Numbered from the stretch's first letter, positions 53,221 to 63,089 are shown. The stretch: 64,000 nucleotides of DNA from Solimonas flava DSM 18980 (GCF_000426685.1 NZ_AUFV01000001.1:248001-312000); one strand, 5' to 3'. The notes: a model not told the origin generated them from the letters alone. Numbers and translations: made by a program.

Positions 53221-55086
53221 TCAAGCTCCGGCCGGCGGCGAAGCCGGCGCCGGCGCGGCCGCGCTGCTCGGTGCCGCCGCGTCGCCGCCGTGCAGATAGG
53301 TGGCCAGTTCGGCTTCGAGCAGCGTTTCCTTGGCGAGCAGCGCCTCGGCGGCGCGGTCGAGCGCGGCACGCTCGCTGCGCAGCAGCGCCAGCGCGCGCTG
53401 GTAGGCGCCGTCGACCAGCGCCTGCACGGCCTGGTCGATCTTGCGCGCCGTGTCCTCGCTGTAGCGGCGCTCCGGATCGCGCATTTCCGGCGTATCGAGA
53501 AACGGATGGTTGCCGTTCTCATAGGCGACCTGGCCGAGTTCCGGGGTCATGCCGTAGCGGGTCACCATGCTGCGCGCGATGTCGGTGGCCTTGACGAGGT
53601 CGTCGGCGGCGCCGGTCGAGATTTCGCCGAACACGCAGGCCTCCGACGCGCGGCCGCCAAGCAGCACCGCCATCTTGTTCTCCAGTTCGACGCGCGACAT
53701 CAGGTAGCGGTCGTCGGTCGGCCGCTGGATCGTGTAGCCGAGGGCGCCGATGCCGCGCGGGATGATCGAGACCTTGTGCACGGGATCGCTGCCCGCCAGG
53801 CTCATCGCGACGAAGGCGTGGCCGAGTTCGTGGTAGGCGACGACGCGGCGCTCCTTCGGATTGAGCAGGCGGTTTTTCTTTTCGAGCCCGGCGACGATGC
53901 GCTCGATGGCGTTGCCGAAGTCCTGCGTGGTGACGGTGTCGGCCCCGCGCCGCGTCGCCAGCAGCGCCGCCTCGTTGACGAGATTGGCGAGATCGGCGCC
54001 GGAGAAGCCGGGCGTCATCGCCGCGATCTCGCCGAGGTCGACGCCGGCGGCGAGCTTCACCTTGCCGATATGCACTTGCAGGATCTGCAGGCGGCCGCGC
54101 TTGTCGGGGCGGTCGACCAGCACCTGGCGGTCGAAGCGGCCGGCGCGCAGCAGCGCCGGATCGAGGATCTCCGGGCGGTTGGTCGCCGCCAGCAGCACCA
54201 GGCCCTGGCGCGGATCGAAACCGTCCATTTCAGAGAGCAGCTGGTTGAGGGTCTGTTCCTTTTCGTCGTGGCCGCCCCAGGGCGTGGCGCCGCGCGCGCG
54301 GCCGAGGGCGTCGAGCTCGTCGATGAAGATGATCGCCGGCGCCTTCTCGCGCGCGTGCTCGAAGAGGTCGCGGACGCGTGCGGCGCCGACGCCGACGAAC
54401 ATCTCGACGAACTCCGAGCCGCTGATCGAGAAGAACGGCACGCCGGCCTCGCCGGCGACGGCGCGCGCCAGCAGGGTCTTGCCGGTGCCCGGCGGACCGA
54501 CCAGCAGGATGCCCTTCGGCAGCCGCGCGCCGAGACGGCCGTAGCCCTGCGGGTCCTTGAGGAAGTTGACGATCTCCTGCAGCTCGGCCTTGGCCTCGTC
54601 GACGCCGGCGACATCGGCGAAGGTGACCTTGGTGTCGGTCTCGACGAAGACCTTGGCGCGGCTCTTGCCGATCGACAGCAGTCCGCCCATGCCCTGTTTG
54701 TCGGCCATCTTGCGGAACGCGAACATCCACACGGCGTAGAACAGCAGCAGCGGGATCACCCAGGACGCCAGCGTGCGCAGCAGGCCGCTCTCGTGGACCT
54801 GGTAATACTTGACGCCGGCGGCGTCGAGTTCGGCGACGAGTTCCGGCGCGACGCGGTTGGCGAGGAGATACTGCGTCTTGCCTTGCCCCGCATTCTTCAG
54901 CGTGCCCTTGACGGCATCGTCGGAGATTTCGACCTCGCTGATCTCGCCGTTCTTGAGCCGTTGCTGGAATTCGCTGTACGGCACCGCCTCGACGTGCGTC
55001 ATCGTCGAGAACAGCGATTGCAGCATGAGCACGCCGAACACGGCGATGAGCAGGTAGGCGAGGTTGAGCTGGGTCTTGCGATCCAT
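53221..55086 (-). CDS. ftsH: FtsH-type membrane AAA protease, probable second (accessory) FtsH
   Basis: A 621-residue membrane-anchored ATP-dependent zinc protease. Two membrane helices (about 9-27 and 105-127) flank a short periplasmic domain. AAA domain: Walker A GPPGTGKT, Walker [16 protein letters not shown], second region of homology [21 protein letters not shown]. Zinc site HELGH (His419-His423) where housekeeping FtsH usually has HEAGH, and an Ala/Pro-rich tail. There are no rrmJ/folP/glmM neighbours as for the housekeeping gene. An FNR-type box lies upstream as for hsp20. Such accessory FtsH proteins occur in stress-tolerance loci with small heat-shock proteins. Confidence 0.93.
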   Translation of the reverse strand: MDRKTQLNLAYLLIAVFGVLMLQSLFSTMTHVEAVPYSEFQQRLKNGEISEVEISDDAVKGTLKNAGQGKTQYLLANRVAPELVAELDAAGVKYYQVHESGLLRTLASWVIPLLLFYAVWMFAFRKMADKQGMGGLLSIGKSRAKVFVETDTKVTFADVAGVDEAKAELQEIVNFLKDPQGYGRLGARLPKGILLVGPPGTGKTLLARAVAGEAGVPFFSISGSEFVEMFVGVGAARVRDLFEHAREKAPAIIFIDELDALGRARGATPWGGHDEKEQTLNQLLSEMDGFDPRQGLVLLAATNRPEILDPALLRAGRFDRQVLVDRPDKRGRLQILQVHIGKVKLAAGVDLGEIAAMTPGFSGADLANLVNEAALLATRRGADTVTTQDFGNAIERIVAGLEKKNRLLNPKERRVVAYHELGHAFVAMSLAGSDPVHKVSIIPRGIGALGYTIQRPTDDRYLMSRVELENKMAVLLGGRASEACVFGEISTGAADDLVKATDIARSMVTRYGMTPELGQVAYENGNHPFLDTPEMRDPERRYSEDTARKIDQAVQALVDGAYQRALALLRSERAALDRAAEALLAKETLLEAELATYLHGGDAAAPSSAAAPAPASPPAGA

Positions 55087-55153
55087 GAGGGTCCTGGCGG
55101 GACTTCGGCGCGGGCGATGGCCGATATTGGGCCATGGCCGCGCCTTGCGCGCG

Positions 55154-55167
55154 TTGACACTCATCAA
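55154..55167. promoter_or_regulatory. FNR/ANR-type box upstream of ftsH
   Basis: On the minus strand TTGAT-GAGT-GTCAA, 9 of 10 matches to TTGAT-N4-ATCAA, 68 bp before the ftsH ATG. A -10-like CAATAT (rc of 55124-55129) would place the centre near -43. Arms and spacing match the hsp20 site exactly. Confidence 0.66.
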
Positions 55168-55176
55168 GGGCCGTCG

Positions 55177-55195
55177 GGCCCGGCGCGGCCGGGCC
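55177..55195 (-). terminator. GC hairpin after the short AraC gene
   Basis: Perfect 8-bp stem GGCCCGGC / GCCGGGCC with a 3-base loop, starting 1 base after the stop codon of the AraC-type gene. No T-tract follows, so it may be a weak or Rho-assisted terminator insulating ftsH. Confidence 0.4.
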
Positions 55196-55196
55196 T

Positions 55197-55589
55197 TCAG
55201 TCGCGTGCGGTCGCGTCCGGCCCGAAGTCGCGCAGGCGGTGGCGATAGGCCTGCGGCGTCAACGCCGTCCAGCGCTTGAACGCGCGCGTGAACGCCGAGT
55301 GCTCGCTGTAGCCGAGACTCAGCGCGATCTCGACCCGCGACAGCCGCGGATCGCGCAGCAGCTGTTCGGCCCGCGCCTGGCGCAGCGCGTCGAGCATGTC
55401 CGTGTAGCGGCGTTCGCGATGTCCGAGACGGCGCTGCAGCGCGCGTTCCGAGAGGCCGAGTTCGGCGGCGACGCGGCCGATCGAGACGCGTCCGTCGCTC
55501 AGGCCGGCCGTGATCGCCGCCGCGCTCGCGCAGACCCAGCCGCCGGCCCGATCGGCCGGCGGGCCTTCGGCCAGGCTTTCGGCCGGCAT
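55197..55589 (-). CDS. AraC-type DNA-binding domain protein without ligand domain
   Basis: A 130-residue protein consisting almost only of the AraC C-terminal domain: IGRVAAELGLSERALQRRLGHRERRYTDMLDALR and VEIALSLGYSEHSAFTRAFKRWTALTPQAYR. Full AraC regulators here are about 346 residues, so the N-terminal sensor domain is missing. It may be a truncated remnant or a stand-alone regulator. It follows the SDR gene by 58 bp in the same direction and may be transcribed with the FMO-SDR genes. Confidence 0.75.
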   Translation of the reverse strand: MPAESLAEGPPADRAGGWVCASAAAITAGLSDGRVSIGRVAAELGLSERALQRRLGHRERRYTDMLDALRQARAEQLLRDPRLSRVEIALSLGYSEHSAFTRAFKRWTALTPQAYRHRLRDFGPDATARD

Positions 55590-55647
55590 CGGGCCGCTGC
55601 CGGCGCCATCGAAACCGTCCCTCTGCGGCTGTGGCTGCGGCGAACGG

Positions 55648-56499
55648 CTAGCGCGATCCAGGGCCGCCGCCTTCGGGCAGGCTCAGGCCCTTTGCGCGCA
55701 GATAGCGGCGCCGGCCTTTCTCGCCCGAGGCCTCGAGCCAGGGCAGCACGCGTGCGTAAAGCCCCGGGAACGCCATCACGAAGCGGATCAGCCAGCCGTC
55801 GCCGCGCGGCACGTCGGTTTCGATGCAGCGCTGCTCGATCTGCCGGATCACCGCGTCGCCGATCAGGCCCGGCGCCAGCGGCGGGCTCAGGAAGTTCAGC
55901 GCCGAACCGCCGTGCAGCGCCTCATGCTCGATCATCGGCGTGTCGACGCCGGACGGATTGACGATGCTGATCGCCACGCCGGTGGTCTTTTCGCGCAGCG
56001 CCAGCGACAGCATCAGGCCGCGCAGGCCGAACTTCGACGCGCAATAGCCAGGGCATTCCTTCAGCGGCAGCTGGCCGCCGAGCGAGACCACGCTGATGAC
56101 CTGGCCGCGCGTCTGCTGCAGCAACGGATACAGCGCGTGCGTCAGGAACATCGGCCCGAACAGGTTGACGCGCACCTCGCGCTCGAAACGCTCGGCCGGT
56201 GTGCTCTCGAACGGTTCGGGAACGACGATGCCGGCGTTGTTGACGAGCAAATCGCAGCGGCCATGCGCGGCTTGCACCGCCGCGGCGATGCGCGCCGGGG
56301 CGTCGGCGGCGCTGAGGTCGGCGGCGACGCTCAGCGCCGGTCGCTGCAGGGTCGCCGCGAACGCGCGCAGTGGCTCGTCGCGCAGGTCGACGAGCAGCAG
56401 CGCCGCACCGAGCGCGTCGAGCCGCAGTGCGACTTCACGGCCGATCGCGCCGGCGGCGCCGGTGACGACCGCGACCTTGCCGTCCAGGCGCGCGCTCAT
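55648..56499 (-). CDS. Short-chain dehydrogenase/reductase
   Basis: A 283-residue classical-type SDR: NAD(P)-binding TGAAGAIG, NNAG, the active serine segment SVVSLGG and catalytic YCASK. The C-terminal extension (FPGLYARVLPWLEASGEKGRR) is found in SDRs paired with flavin monooxygenases. It overlaps the upstream FMO gene by 4 bp. It probably oxidises an alcohol to the ketone used by the monooxygenase; this is inference from pairing. Confidence 0.92.
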   Translation of the reverse strand: MSARLDGKVAVVTGAAGAIGREVALRLDALGAALLLVDLRDEPLRAFAATLQRPALSVAADLSAADAPARIAAAVQAAHGRCDLLVNNAGIVVPEPFESTPAERFEREVRVNLFGPMFLTHALYPLLQQTRGQVISVVSLGGQLPLKECPGYCASKFGLRGLMLSLALREKTTGVAISIVNPSGVDTPMIEHEALHGGSALNFLSPPLAPGLIGDAVIRQIEQRCIETDVPRGDGWLIRFVMAFPGLYARVLPWLEASGEKGRRRYLRAKGLSLPEGGGPGSR

Positions 56500-57893
56500 G
56501 CCGCTACCGCCGGCGGCGGGAGCTGCGCGGGCGCGACCTCGATCGGCTTGAAGTAGCCGGGCTCGAGCGGCTCCCAGCCGATCTGCTTGCGCACCTTTTC
56601 GAGATGCTTGCGGAAGGCGTGAATCTCGATGTAGCCCTGATGGCGGTTGCTGTTGACGAACTTCAGGCCGCCGCCGAGATCGGTGTGGTCGTCGCGGATC
56701 AGCTGTTCGAACGCGGCGGCGCGCTGCGGGTTGCGGACTTCGTCGAGCAGGTAGTGGGCGAGCAGGTGCGAGATGCGGTCGAACAGGGTGTACGCGCTGC
56801 TGTTGGTTTCGAGCAGGCCGAGCGCGAAGAGGTTGTGGTGCTTGCGGTTGAAGGTGCGCAGGTACAGCTCCGGCCGGCCGCCGTGCCACTCGAAATAATC
56901 CTGGGCAAGATACGGCATGCTCATGTTGTAGCCGGTCGCGTAGAGCACGAGGTCGATCGGCTCGCGCGAGCCGTCCTTGAAGACCACGTCCTGGCCGTCG
57001 AAACGTTCGATGTCGCCCTTCACGCGAATGTCGCCGTGCTGCAGGTAGTGCAGCAGCTGCGTATTGAGCAGCGGGTGCGATTCGAACAGCCTGTGATCCG
57101 GCTTCGGCAGACCCCAGCGCGAGGTGTCGCCGACGAACCAGCGCAGCAGCAGACCGAACACCGGGCGCTCCAGCCACATCGGCAGCGCCGGGCCCTTCTC
57201 GGCGAATTCGTCGACCGGCATGCCGAACAAGTGCTTCGGAATGATGTGATAGCCGCGGCGCATGCTGATGAACGCGCGCTCGGCGTTGGCGGCCGCATCG
57301 CAGGCGATGTCGGCGCCCGAGTTGCCGGCGCCGACGATCAGCACGCGCTTGCCGCGGAATTCGGCCGGGTCCTTGTACGTCACCGAGTGGCGGATCTCGC
57401 CGCTGAATTCACCCGGATGGCGCGGCAGGTTCGGGTCCCAGTTGGTGCCGGAGCAGCAGACCACGGCGCGGTAGTGCAGCACCTGGCCGTCGCCGAGCTG
57501 CACGCGCCACAGCGCGCCGTCCTGTTCGACCTTGGCGACCGGCGTGTTGAAGCGGATCGCGTCGCGCAGGCCGAAGCTGCGCGCGAACATGCGCGTGTAG
57601 GCGAGGATGTCGCGGTTGTGCGGATAGTCCGGGAATTCCTTCGGCATCGGATAGTCGAAGAAGCCGGAGGTGTTGCGCGAGGAAATGAAGTGCGCGTTGC
57701 GGTAGACCGGCGTGCCGGGGTTGCTCGGATCCCACAGGCCACCGAGATCGGAATGCCGCTCGTACTGGTCGTACGGCAGGCCGAGGCGCTTGAGCGCACG
57801 GGCGATCGACAGGCCGGCCGGGCCGGCGCCGATGATGCAGATGCGATCGCGGCGATCGCTGATAGAGGCGGGGGACGACGACGGATCGGACAC
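56496..57893 (-). CDS. Flavin-containing monooxygenase (FMO/BVMO-like)
   Basis: A 465-residue flavoprotein. FAD motif IIGAGPAGL near residue 20, FMO-type EFRGKRVLIVGAGNSGADIA with the NADPH motif GAGNSG, and LYATGYNMSMPYL near the C-terminus. The start is GTG 57893 with AGGA upstream; an ATG at 57983 would add an unrelated N-terminus. Expression is probably controlled by the divergent AraC gene. Substrate unknown; the coupled SDR suggests an alcohol-ketone-ester route. Confidence 0.9.
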   Translation of the reverse strand: MSDPSSSPASISDRRDRICIIGAGPAGLSIARALKRLGLPYDQYERHSDLGGLWDPSNPGTPVYRNAHFISSRNTSGFFDYPMPKEFPDYPHNRDILAYTRMFARSFGLRDAIRFNTPVAKVEQDGALWRVQLGDGQVLHYRAVVCCSGTNWDPNLPRHPGEFSGEIRHSVTYKDPAEFRGKRVLIVGAGNSGADIACDAAANAERAFISMRRGYHIIPKHLFGMPVDEFAEKGPALPMWLERPVFGLLLRWFVGDTSRWGLPKPDHRLFESHPLLNTQLLHYLQHGDIRVKGDIERFDGQDVVFKDGSREPIDLVLYATGYNMSMPYLAQDYFEWHGGRPELYLRTFNRKHHNLFALGLLETNSSAYTLFDRISHLLAHYLLDEVRNPQRAAAFEQLIRDDHTDLGGGLKFVNSNRHQGYIEIHAFRKHLEKVRKQIGWEPLEPGYFKPIEVAPAQLPPPAVAA

Positions 57894-58056
57894 GGCGGTT
57901 TCCTGGCGGCAAGGGTGGAGAGCAGGGCGACCCGGGACGGCATGCGCGACGAGCGCGCGCCGGTGGATCGACTGATGGCACATGGTCGCTGTCCGCCGAC
58001 TTGCGGCAAAAGGTCCCGAGTCGGCAAACTCGGGGGGCAATCCGGCCAATCGCGCC

Positions 58057-59097
58057 ATGACCAAGCTCGCCCGTCCGCACCTCAACGATCCGCGCTACTC
58101 GGCGTCGGTGATCCCGCCGTACGTCCTGACCTTCCTGATCGATCTGGCGGGGCAGCGCGGCTGGGATCCGGCGCCATGGTTCGCCGGCCTCGGGATCGCT
58201 CCGCAGCAGTGCTACGAGCCCGACGCGCGCGTCTCGTTCCGGCAGGCGTCGACCGTGATCCGCCGCGCGCTCGCGGCGACCGGCGAGCCGTCGCTCGGTC
58301 TGCAGGTCGGCCTGCGCGAGACGCTCAGCTCCTGCGGCGTACTCGGCCTCGCGCTGATGTCGGCGCCGACGCTCGGCGAGGTGCTCGCCGTCGCCGCCCG
58401 CTATCACGGGGTCACCGGCAGCTTCATGGATCTGCGCGTCGAGCCCGGCGCATCGCAGGTCGCGCTGGTCGCCAGCGAGCGCTTTGCCGAACCCGATCTG
58501 CTGCCATTCTTCTGCGAGGAACTGTTCCTCTGCTGCCAGCAGGTTGCCAAGGCGCTGATCGGGACCGGCTACCAGCCGCTGTGCATGGAGTTCACGTATC
58601 CGCGGCCGGCGTATGCGGCGCTGTACGAAGCGGCATTCGACTGTCCGGTCCGCTTCGGCGCGAAGGCCAACCGCGCCGTCTTCGACGCCGCGGCGCTGCA
58701 CGCCCGCCCGGCGACCGCCAATGCCGCCGTGCATGCCTCGGCCTTGAATCTCTGCTCGCAGCAGAGCGGGCAGGCGGGCGCCGTCGATCACGTCACCGCG
58801 CTCGAATTCTGGCTGCGTGAACGGCTCGGCAGCGGCGTGCGCATCGGCGACGCGGCGCGCGCGCTCAACGTTTCCGAGCGCACGCTGCGCCGGCGTCTGG
58901 CCGATGCCGGCTGGAACTTCCGCGCGCTGCACAACCATCTGCGGGCCGAGCACGCCGAAGCCCTGTTGCGCAGTTCGGCGCGGCCGGTCGCCGGCATCGG
59001 CGCCGAGCTTGGCTTCAGCGACGGCCGCGAATTCCGCCGCGCCTTCAAGCGCTGGACCGGCCGCGCGCCGAACGCGGCGCGGCGCGCCAGCCGCTGA
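58057..59097 (+). CDS. AraC-family regulator of the FMO-SDR genes
   Basis: A 346-residue regulator with an Arabinose_bd-type N-terminal domain (FAGLGIAPQQCYEPDARVSFRQASTVIRRAL; LGLQVGLRETLSSCGVLGLALMSAPTLGEVL) and C-terminal double helix-turn-helix (DAARALNVSERTLRRRLADAG; GIGAELGFSDGREFRRAFKRWTGRAP). It is divergent from the FMO gene across 163 bp. Two copies of CGGCAAA (58004-58010, 58022-58028), 18 bp apart and on the same face of the helix, are possible binding half-sites. The ATG at 58057 gives the usual family length. Confidence 0.92.
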   Translation: MTKLARPHLNDPRYSASVIPPYVLTFLIDLAGQRGWDPAPWFAGLGIAPQQCYEPDARVSFRQASTVIRRALAATGEPSLGLQVGLRETLSSCGVLGLALMSAPTLGEVLAVAARYHGVTGSFMDLRVEPGASQVALVASERFAEPDLLPFFCEELFLCCQQVAKALIGTGYQPLCMEFTYPRPAYAALYEAAFDCPVRFGAKANRAVFDAAALHARPATANAAVHASALNLCSQQSGQAGAVDHVTALEFWLRERLGSGVRIGDAARALNVSERTLRRRLADAGWNFRALHNHLRAEHAEALLRSSARPVAGIGAELGFSDGREFRRAFKRWTGRAPNAARRASR

Positions 59098-59105
59098 GAC
59101 GCGAC

Positions 59106-62100
59106 TCAGGCGTGGCGCCGGTAGGCGCGTGCCGCCGCCAGGGTGATCTCGACGCTGGTGCCGGCGCCGGCTGCGGAATCGAGCGTCCAGCGGGCCTTGA
59201 GCCGGATGGCGCGCTCGCGCATGCCGACCAGGCCCCAGTGACCGTCGCGGCGGCCGGCGCGCAGCACGGCCGCGTCGATGCCGCGGCCGTCGTCGCGGAC
59301 GCAGAGGCGCAAGGCGCGGCGGCCGTAGTCGAGCTGCAGTTCGACATGCGCGGCCTCGGCGTGCCGGAAGGCATTGCGCAGCGCCTCGCTGCCGATGCGC
59401 AGCAGCTCCTCGTAGACCAGCGGCTGCAGCGCGTGCGGCGTGCCGCTCGTCTGCAGTTCGAAGCGCGGTGAGGCCTCGGGCGCGGCTTCCAGCGCCAGCG
59501 CCTGCGCCCGTTCCGCGAGCGCGGCGGCGAGGTCCTGCGCCTCGCCGTTGCCGCGCAGGTTGAGGATCTTGTCGCGGCCTTCCTCGAGCGTGTCGTCGGC
59601 GCGCGCCAGCGCGTCGATCAGCGCCGCGCGCGTCGCGTCCTGCGCCGGCAGCCGCGCGACAGCGGCGTGGAAGCGCAGGATCAGGCCCTGCACGCTCTGC
59701 AGCAGCGTGTCGTGCAACTCGCGGGCGATGCGTTCGCGCTCGACCAGCCGTTCCTGGTGCAGTTGCCCGAGCCGGCCGGTGATTTGACGCAAGCGCAGGC
59801 GGTGCAGGCTCCACAGCGCGAGCGCGGCGAGCAGCGCGCACAGCGCGTAGAAGGCGCCGGTCTGATGGAACGCCGGCGCGATCGAGAACGACAGCGCCGC
59901 GCCGGCCGGGCTCCAGACGCCGTCGGCATTGGCGGCGACGACGCGGAACCGGTAACGGCCCGGTCCGAGGTTGGTGTAGAAGGCCTGCCGGCGCGTACCG
60001 GCGTCCTGCCAGTCGGCGTCGACGCCGTCGAGCCGGTAGCGGAAGCGCACGCGTTCGGGCATGCCGAGGCTGGTCGCGGTGTAGTCGATGTGCAGTTCGC
60101 GCGTGCCGGCAGCCAGGCGAAGGCCGTCGTCCGGGACATGCGTGCGATCGCCGCTGCGCAGCGCGCCGATCAGGACCTGCGGCGCCAGCGGGTCGCGTGC
60201 AATGCGCTGCGGATCGATCCACGCCAGGCCGCCGAGCGTCGCGAACCACAGGCGACCGTCGTCGGCGCGCAGCGCCGCGGGGTGGATCGACGCCTGCTGG
60301 ATCGATCCGGGCAGGCCGTCGAGATGATCGAAGCGCCGCAACGGCACGGCGTATGCGGGATCGCGCTCCGCGCGTTCGAGTTCGGCCGCGGCCGCGCGCG
60401 CAACGCCGTTCGCGTCAGCGATCCACAGTGCGCCGTCGTCGGCTTCGACGAGGCCGGCGACGTTGCGCAAGGCCGCTTCGTCGGCGCCGCGCAGCCGGCG
60501 AAAGCCCCGCGGCGTCCACCACGCGACGCCCTCGGTGCCGCCGACCCAGATCCGGCGTCGGCCGCCGATCACGCTGACGTCGCCGACCGCCAGCCCGTCC
60601 GCGGGGCCGTAGGTGGTGCCGCGCCCGGCCTCGAACACGCTGACACGATCGCGGCCGTGGCCGAGCCAGACTCGCCCTGCCGGATCGCCGTACGCGATCG
60701 GCACGCGCTCCGCCGCCAATCCCTGCTCGGCGCCGACCGCCTGCCAGGCGCCGCCGTCGCGGACGAACACGCCGGCGTCCGAGGTGCCGATCCAGAGACG
60801 GCCGGCGCCGTCGCGCGTGAGCCACTGCAGGCGGCTTCCGGCCGCGGCGTCGGGCAGGCGCAGGCGCGTCTGGCCGCGCGTATCGACGCGCACGATCTCG
60901 GGTTCGGCGCTCCACCAGAGGCTGCCGTCGGCGTCGCGATAGCCGGCGTTGAGACCGTACGGCAGCCCGGTATCGTGCAGCGCGCCATGCGCGTCGACCT
61001 GCGCCAGCGGCCGGCTGGCGCTGCCGATCCAGACGCTGCCGCGCGCACCGGCGACCAGTTGCAGCGCGTGATAGCCGGACGGCAGCGGCACCGGCACGAT
61101 GGCACCGGCGCGGAAGCGGTCGAGGCCACGGCTGCTGCCGATCCAGACGTTGCCTTCGCGGTCCTCGAGGATCGAGTACGTGAAATCGGCACTCAGGCCG
61201 TCTTTCTCGCCGTAGGCATCGACCTCGCGGCCGAACTGCGCGACGCGCCGGCCGCGGATCGTGGCCGGCGCGGGGCTGCGGCGCAGGCCGTCGCCGAGCG
61301 TCGTCGCCCACAGCGCGCCGTCGCGGTCGAAGGTCAGCGCGTTGGAGCCGACGCGAATCTGCGTCGGCGGCGGCTGATCGGCGTCCGGCACCCAGATCGG
61401 CCGTACGGCGTTGCTGGTCTCGGCGATCCAGATCGCGCCATCACCGGCTTCGGCGAACTGCGCGACGGTGCCGACGCCGATGCCGGTATCCGCGAAGCGG
61501 TCGGCACCGCGTGCGCGGACGAGAATGCGGTCCTTGCCGGCGATCCAGACGCGGCCGCCGCGGTCGGCGTACACCGACTGCACGCCGCCGGCCGGCAGGC
61601 CCGCGACGCGCGTCCAGGTCGTGCCGTCGAAATGCAGCAGGGCCTGTGCCGTGGCCGCCCAGACGGCGCCGTCGTCGCTGCGCGCCAGCGCGTATACCGG
61701 CCCGCCCGCAAAGCCCTGGTCTTCGCCGTAATGAACGAGCTTGCGGCCGCGCAGCAGGGCGACGCCGTGCCGGCCGAGGCCGATCCAGAGGCCGCCGTCC
61801 GGTGCCGCCAGCAAGCTGTAGATGTCGTTCGACGGCAGTGCGGCGGCAGTGACCGCGGACAGCGCCTCGAAGCGCACGCCGTCGAAACGGAACAGGCCGG
61901 TGGGCGTGCCGAGCCACAGATAGCCGTCGGCGGACTGCGCCATCGTGAAGATCTCGCCGGGCGCGCCGTCCTTGTTGCGCCATGCGGTGTGATACAGCTC
62001 GCGCAGCGTGCGTTGCGGATCAAGCGCGTGGCCGGGCGCGGCGTTCAGCAGCAGCGTTGCCAGCATCAGCGCGCGCCAGAGCCACGCGCGCGGCCGTCGG

Positions 62101-62180
62101 CCGCTGTGTGCCGGGCGCGGTGGCCCGGGCCGATCGGCGCGATATGAACCCATCGGCGGAATCGGACGCGGCGGCGACAT
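59106..62180 (-). CDS. Two-component-regulator-propeller sensor histidine kinase (NarL-partner class)
   Basis: A 1024-residue membrane kinase. N-terminal signal/membrane segment (about 31-50), about 14 propeller repeats (recurring DGAxWIGTxxGLxRF-type units) to about residue 660, a Y_Y_Y domain (about 690-765, LHIDYTATSLGMPERVRFRYRLDG), a membrane helix (about 772-792), HisKA_3 with the histidine in RERIARELHDTLLQSVQG, and an ATPase domain (DDGRGIDAAVL, HWGLVGMRERA). It should phosphorylate a LuxR-type response regulator, but none lies beside it in the window. ATG 62180 or 62153 may be the start. The signal sensed is unknown, perhaps a periplasmic carbohydrate or small molecule. Confidence 0.92.
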   Translation of the reverse strand: MSPPRPIPPMGSYRADRPGPPRPAHSGRRPRAWLWRALMLATLLLNAAPGHALDPQRTLRELYHTAWRNKDGAPGEIFTMAQSADGYLWLGTPTGLFRFDGVRFEALSAVTAAALPSNDIYSLLAAPDGGLWIGLGRHGVALLRGRKLVHYGEDQGFAGGPVYALARSDDGAVWAATAQALLHFDGTTWTRVAGLPAGGVQSVYADRGGRVWIAGKDRILVRARGADRFADTGIGVGTVAQFAEAGDGAIWIAETSNAVRPIWVPDADQPPPTQIRVGSNALTFDRDGALWATTLGDGLRRSPAPATIRGRRVAQFGREVDAYGEKDGLSADFTYSILEDREGNVWIGSSRGLDRFRAGAIVPVPLPSGYHALQLVAGARGSVWIGSASRPLAQVDAHGALHDTGLPYGLNAGYRDADGSLWWSAEPEIVRVDTRGQTRLRLPDAAAGSRLQWLTRDGAGRLWIGTSDAGVFVRDGGAWQAVGAEQGLAAERVPIAYGDPAGRVWLGHGRDRVSVFEAGRGTTYGPADGLAVGDVSVIGGRRRIWVGGTEGVAWWTPRGFRRLRGADEAALRNVAGLVEADDGALWIADANGVARAAAAELERAERDPAYAVPLRRFDHLDGLPGSIQQASIHPAALRADDGRLWFATLGGLAWIDPQRIARDPLAPQVLIGALRSGDRTHVPDDGLRLAAGTRELHIDYTATSLGMPERVRFRYRLDGVDADWQDAGTRRQAFYTNLGPGRYRFRVVAANADGVWSPAGAALSFSIAPAFHQTGAFYALCALLAALALWSLHRLRLRQITGRLGQLHQERLVERERIARELHDTLLQSVQGLILRFHAAVARLPAQDATRAALIDALARADDTLEEGRDKILNLRGNGEAQDLAAALAERAQALALEAAPEASPRFELQTSGTPHALQPLVYEELLRIGSEALRNAFRHAEAAHVELQLDYGRRALRLCVRDDGRGIDAAVLRAGRRDGHWGLVGMRERAIRLKARWTLDSAAGAGTSVEITLAAARAYRRHA

Positions 62181-62375
62181 CGGGTATGCGGGAGCCTGGC
62201 TGCGGAAGCGTCGCGCACCATCGCCCGAACGGCGGGTGCGTTCAGCGCGGCAGGCGAGTCACGGATGGGCCGGACTATAGCGTCGTCGTCCGGCGCGCGC
62301 ACGCATCAGGCGCACGCTCGACGCGAGGCGACGCAAGCGGACATCGACGCCGGCGGCGCGCGGTGCGCTGCCGGC

Positions 62376-62927
62376 TCAGGAGTGTAGCGGCGGCGGACCG
62401 GAGCTGACGCGCAGCGGCGTCATTGCGCCGTGGTCGTAACGGTAGGTGACGGTGATGACCGAGGCCGGCTCGTCGCGGCTGCAGCCGGGCAGGCGCCGTG
62501 CGAGGTTCAGCGTGATGGCGCCGTCGCGCTCCTCGACGAGGATGCGCTCGCGCAGCCCGCCGAGATGCGGGCCGTTGCTCGACAGCTCGGTGCGGTAGAG
62601 GCTGTCGCCGGCGCGCGCGATCACCATCAACGTCGAGAAAAGACCGCGACCGTGGCGATCGAGGGTCGCCACCAGTTCGAGCTGGTGGTCGCCGTCGAGG
62701 TCGAGCATCGCGAATTCCCCGACCGTGGCCGCTTCGCGCGCGTCCTTCCAGTACGCGTGGATCAGTCGCGCGACATCGGCCGGCGAACGCAATGCGGCGC
62801 GAATGGCGGGATTCGCTTCGGTCCACGAGCAGCGCAGCGCCCGGCGCACGCAGCCTCCCCAGAGCGCGTAGCGATGCGCGGGATGCGCCGCTGCCGCGAT
62901 CGCCGGACCAGCCAAGGCATCTTTCAT
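62376..62927 (-). CDS. Unknown protein with a calcium-loop-like repeat (183 residues)
   Basis: No family recognised. The segment EFAMLDLDGDHQLELVATLD resembles an FG-GAP/VCBS-type repeat. The rest is mixed beta (RDGAITLNLARRLPGC, SVITVTYRYDHGAMTPLRV). There is no signal peptide. Codon use (GC-rich third positions) supports coding. It precedes the sensor-kinase gene on the same strand by 195 bp, with no recognisable site in that gap. Confidence 0.6.
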   Translation of the reverse strand: MKDALAGPAIAAAAHPAHRYALWGGCVRRALRCSWTEANPAIRAALRSPADVARLIHAYWKDAREAATVGEFAMLDLDGDHQLELVATLDRHGRGLFSTLMVIARAGDSLYRTELSSNGPHLGGLRERILVEERDGAITLNLARRLPGCSRDEPASVITVTYRYDHGAMTPLRVSSGPPPLHS

Positions 62928-63089
62928 GAGTGTCCCCCCAGCAGACCGGCCTCGAACCGCACGAAGAGCGTATCCCCATACGCCATCTTTCGATTCCTGC
63001 TCGTTGGAACAGGGTCGTGCGGCACCGCCTGCACCATGGCGCGTCTGACGGCGTCGGCGCCCTGACGCCGGTCAATTCCGGCGTGCCGG

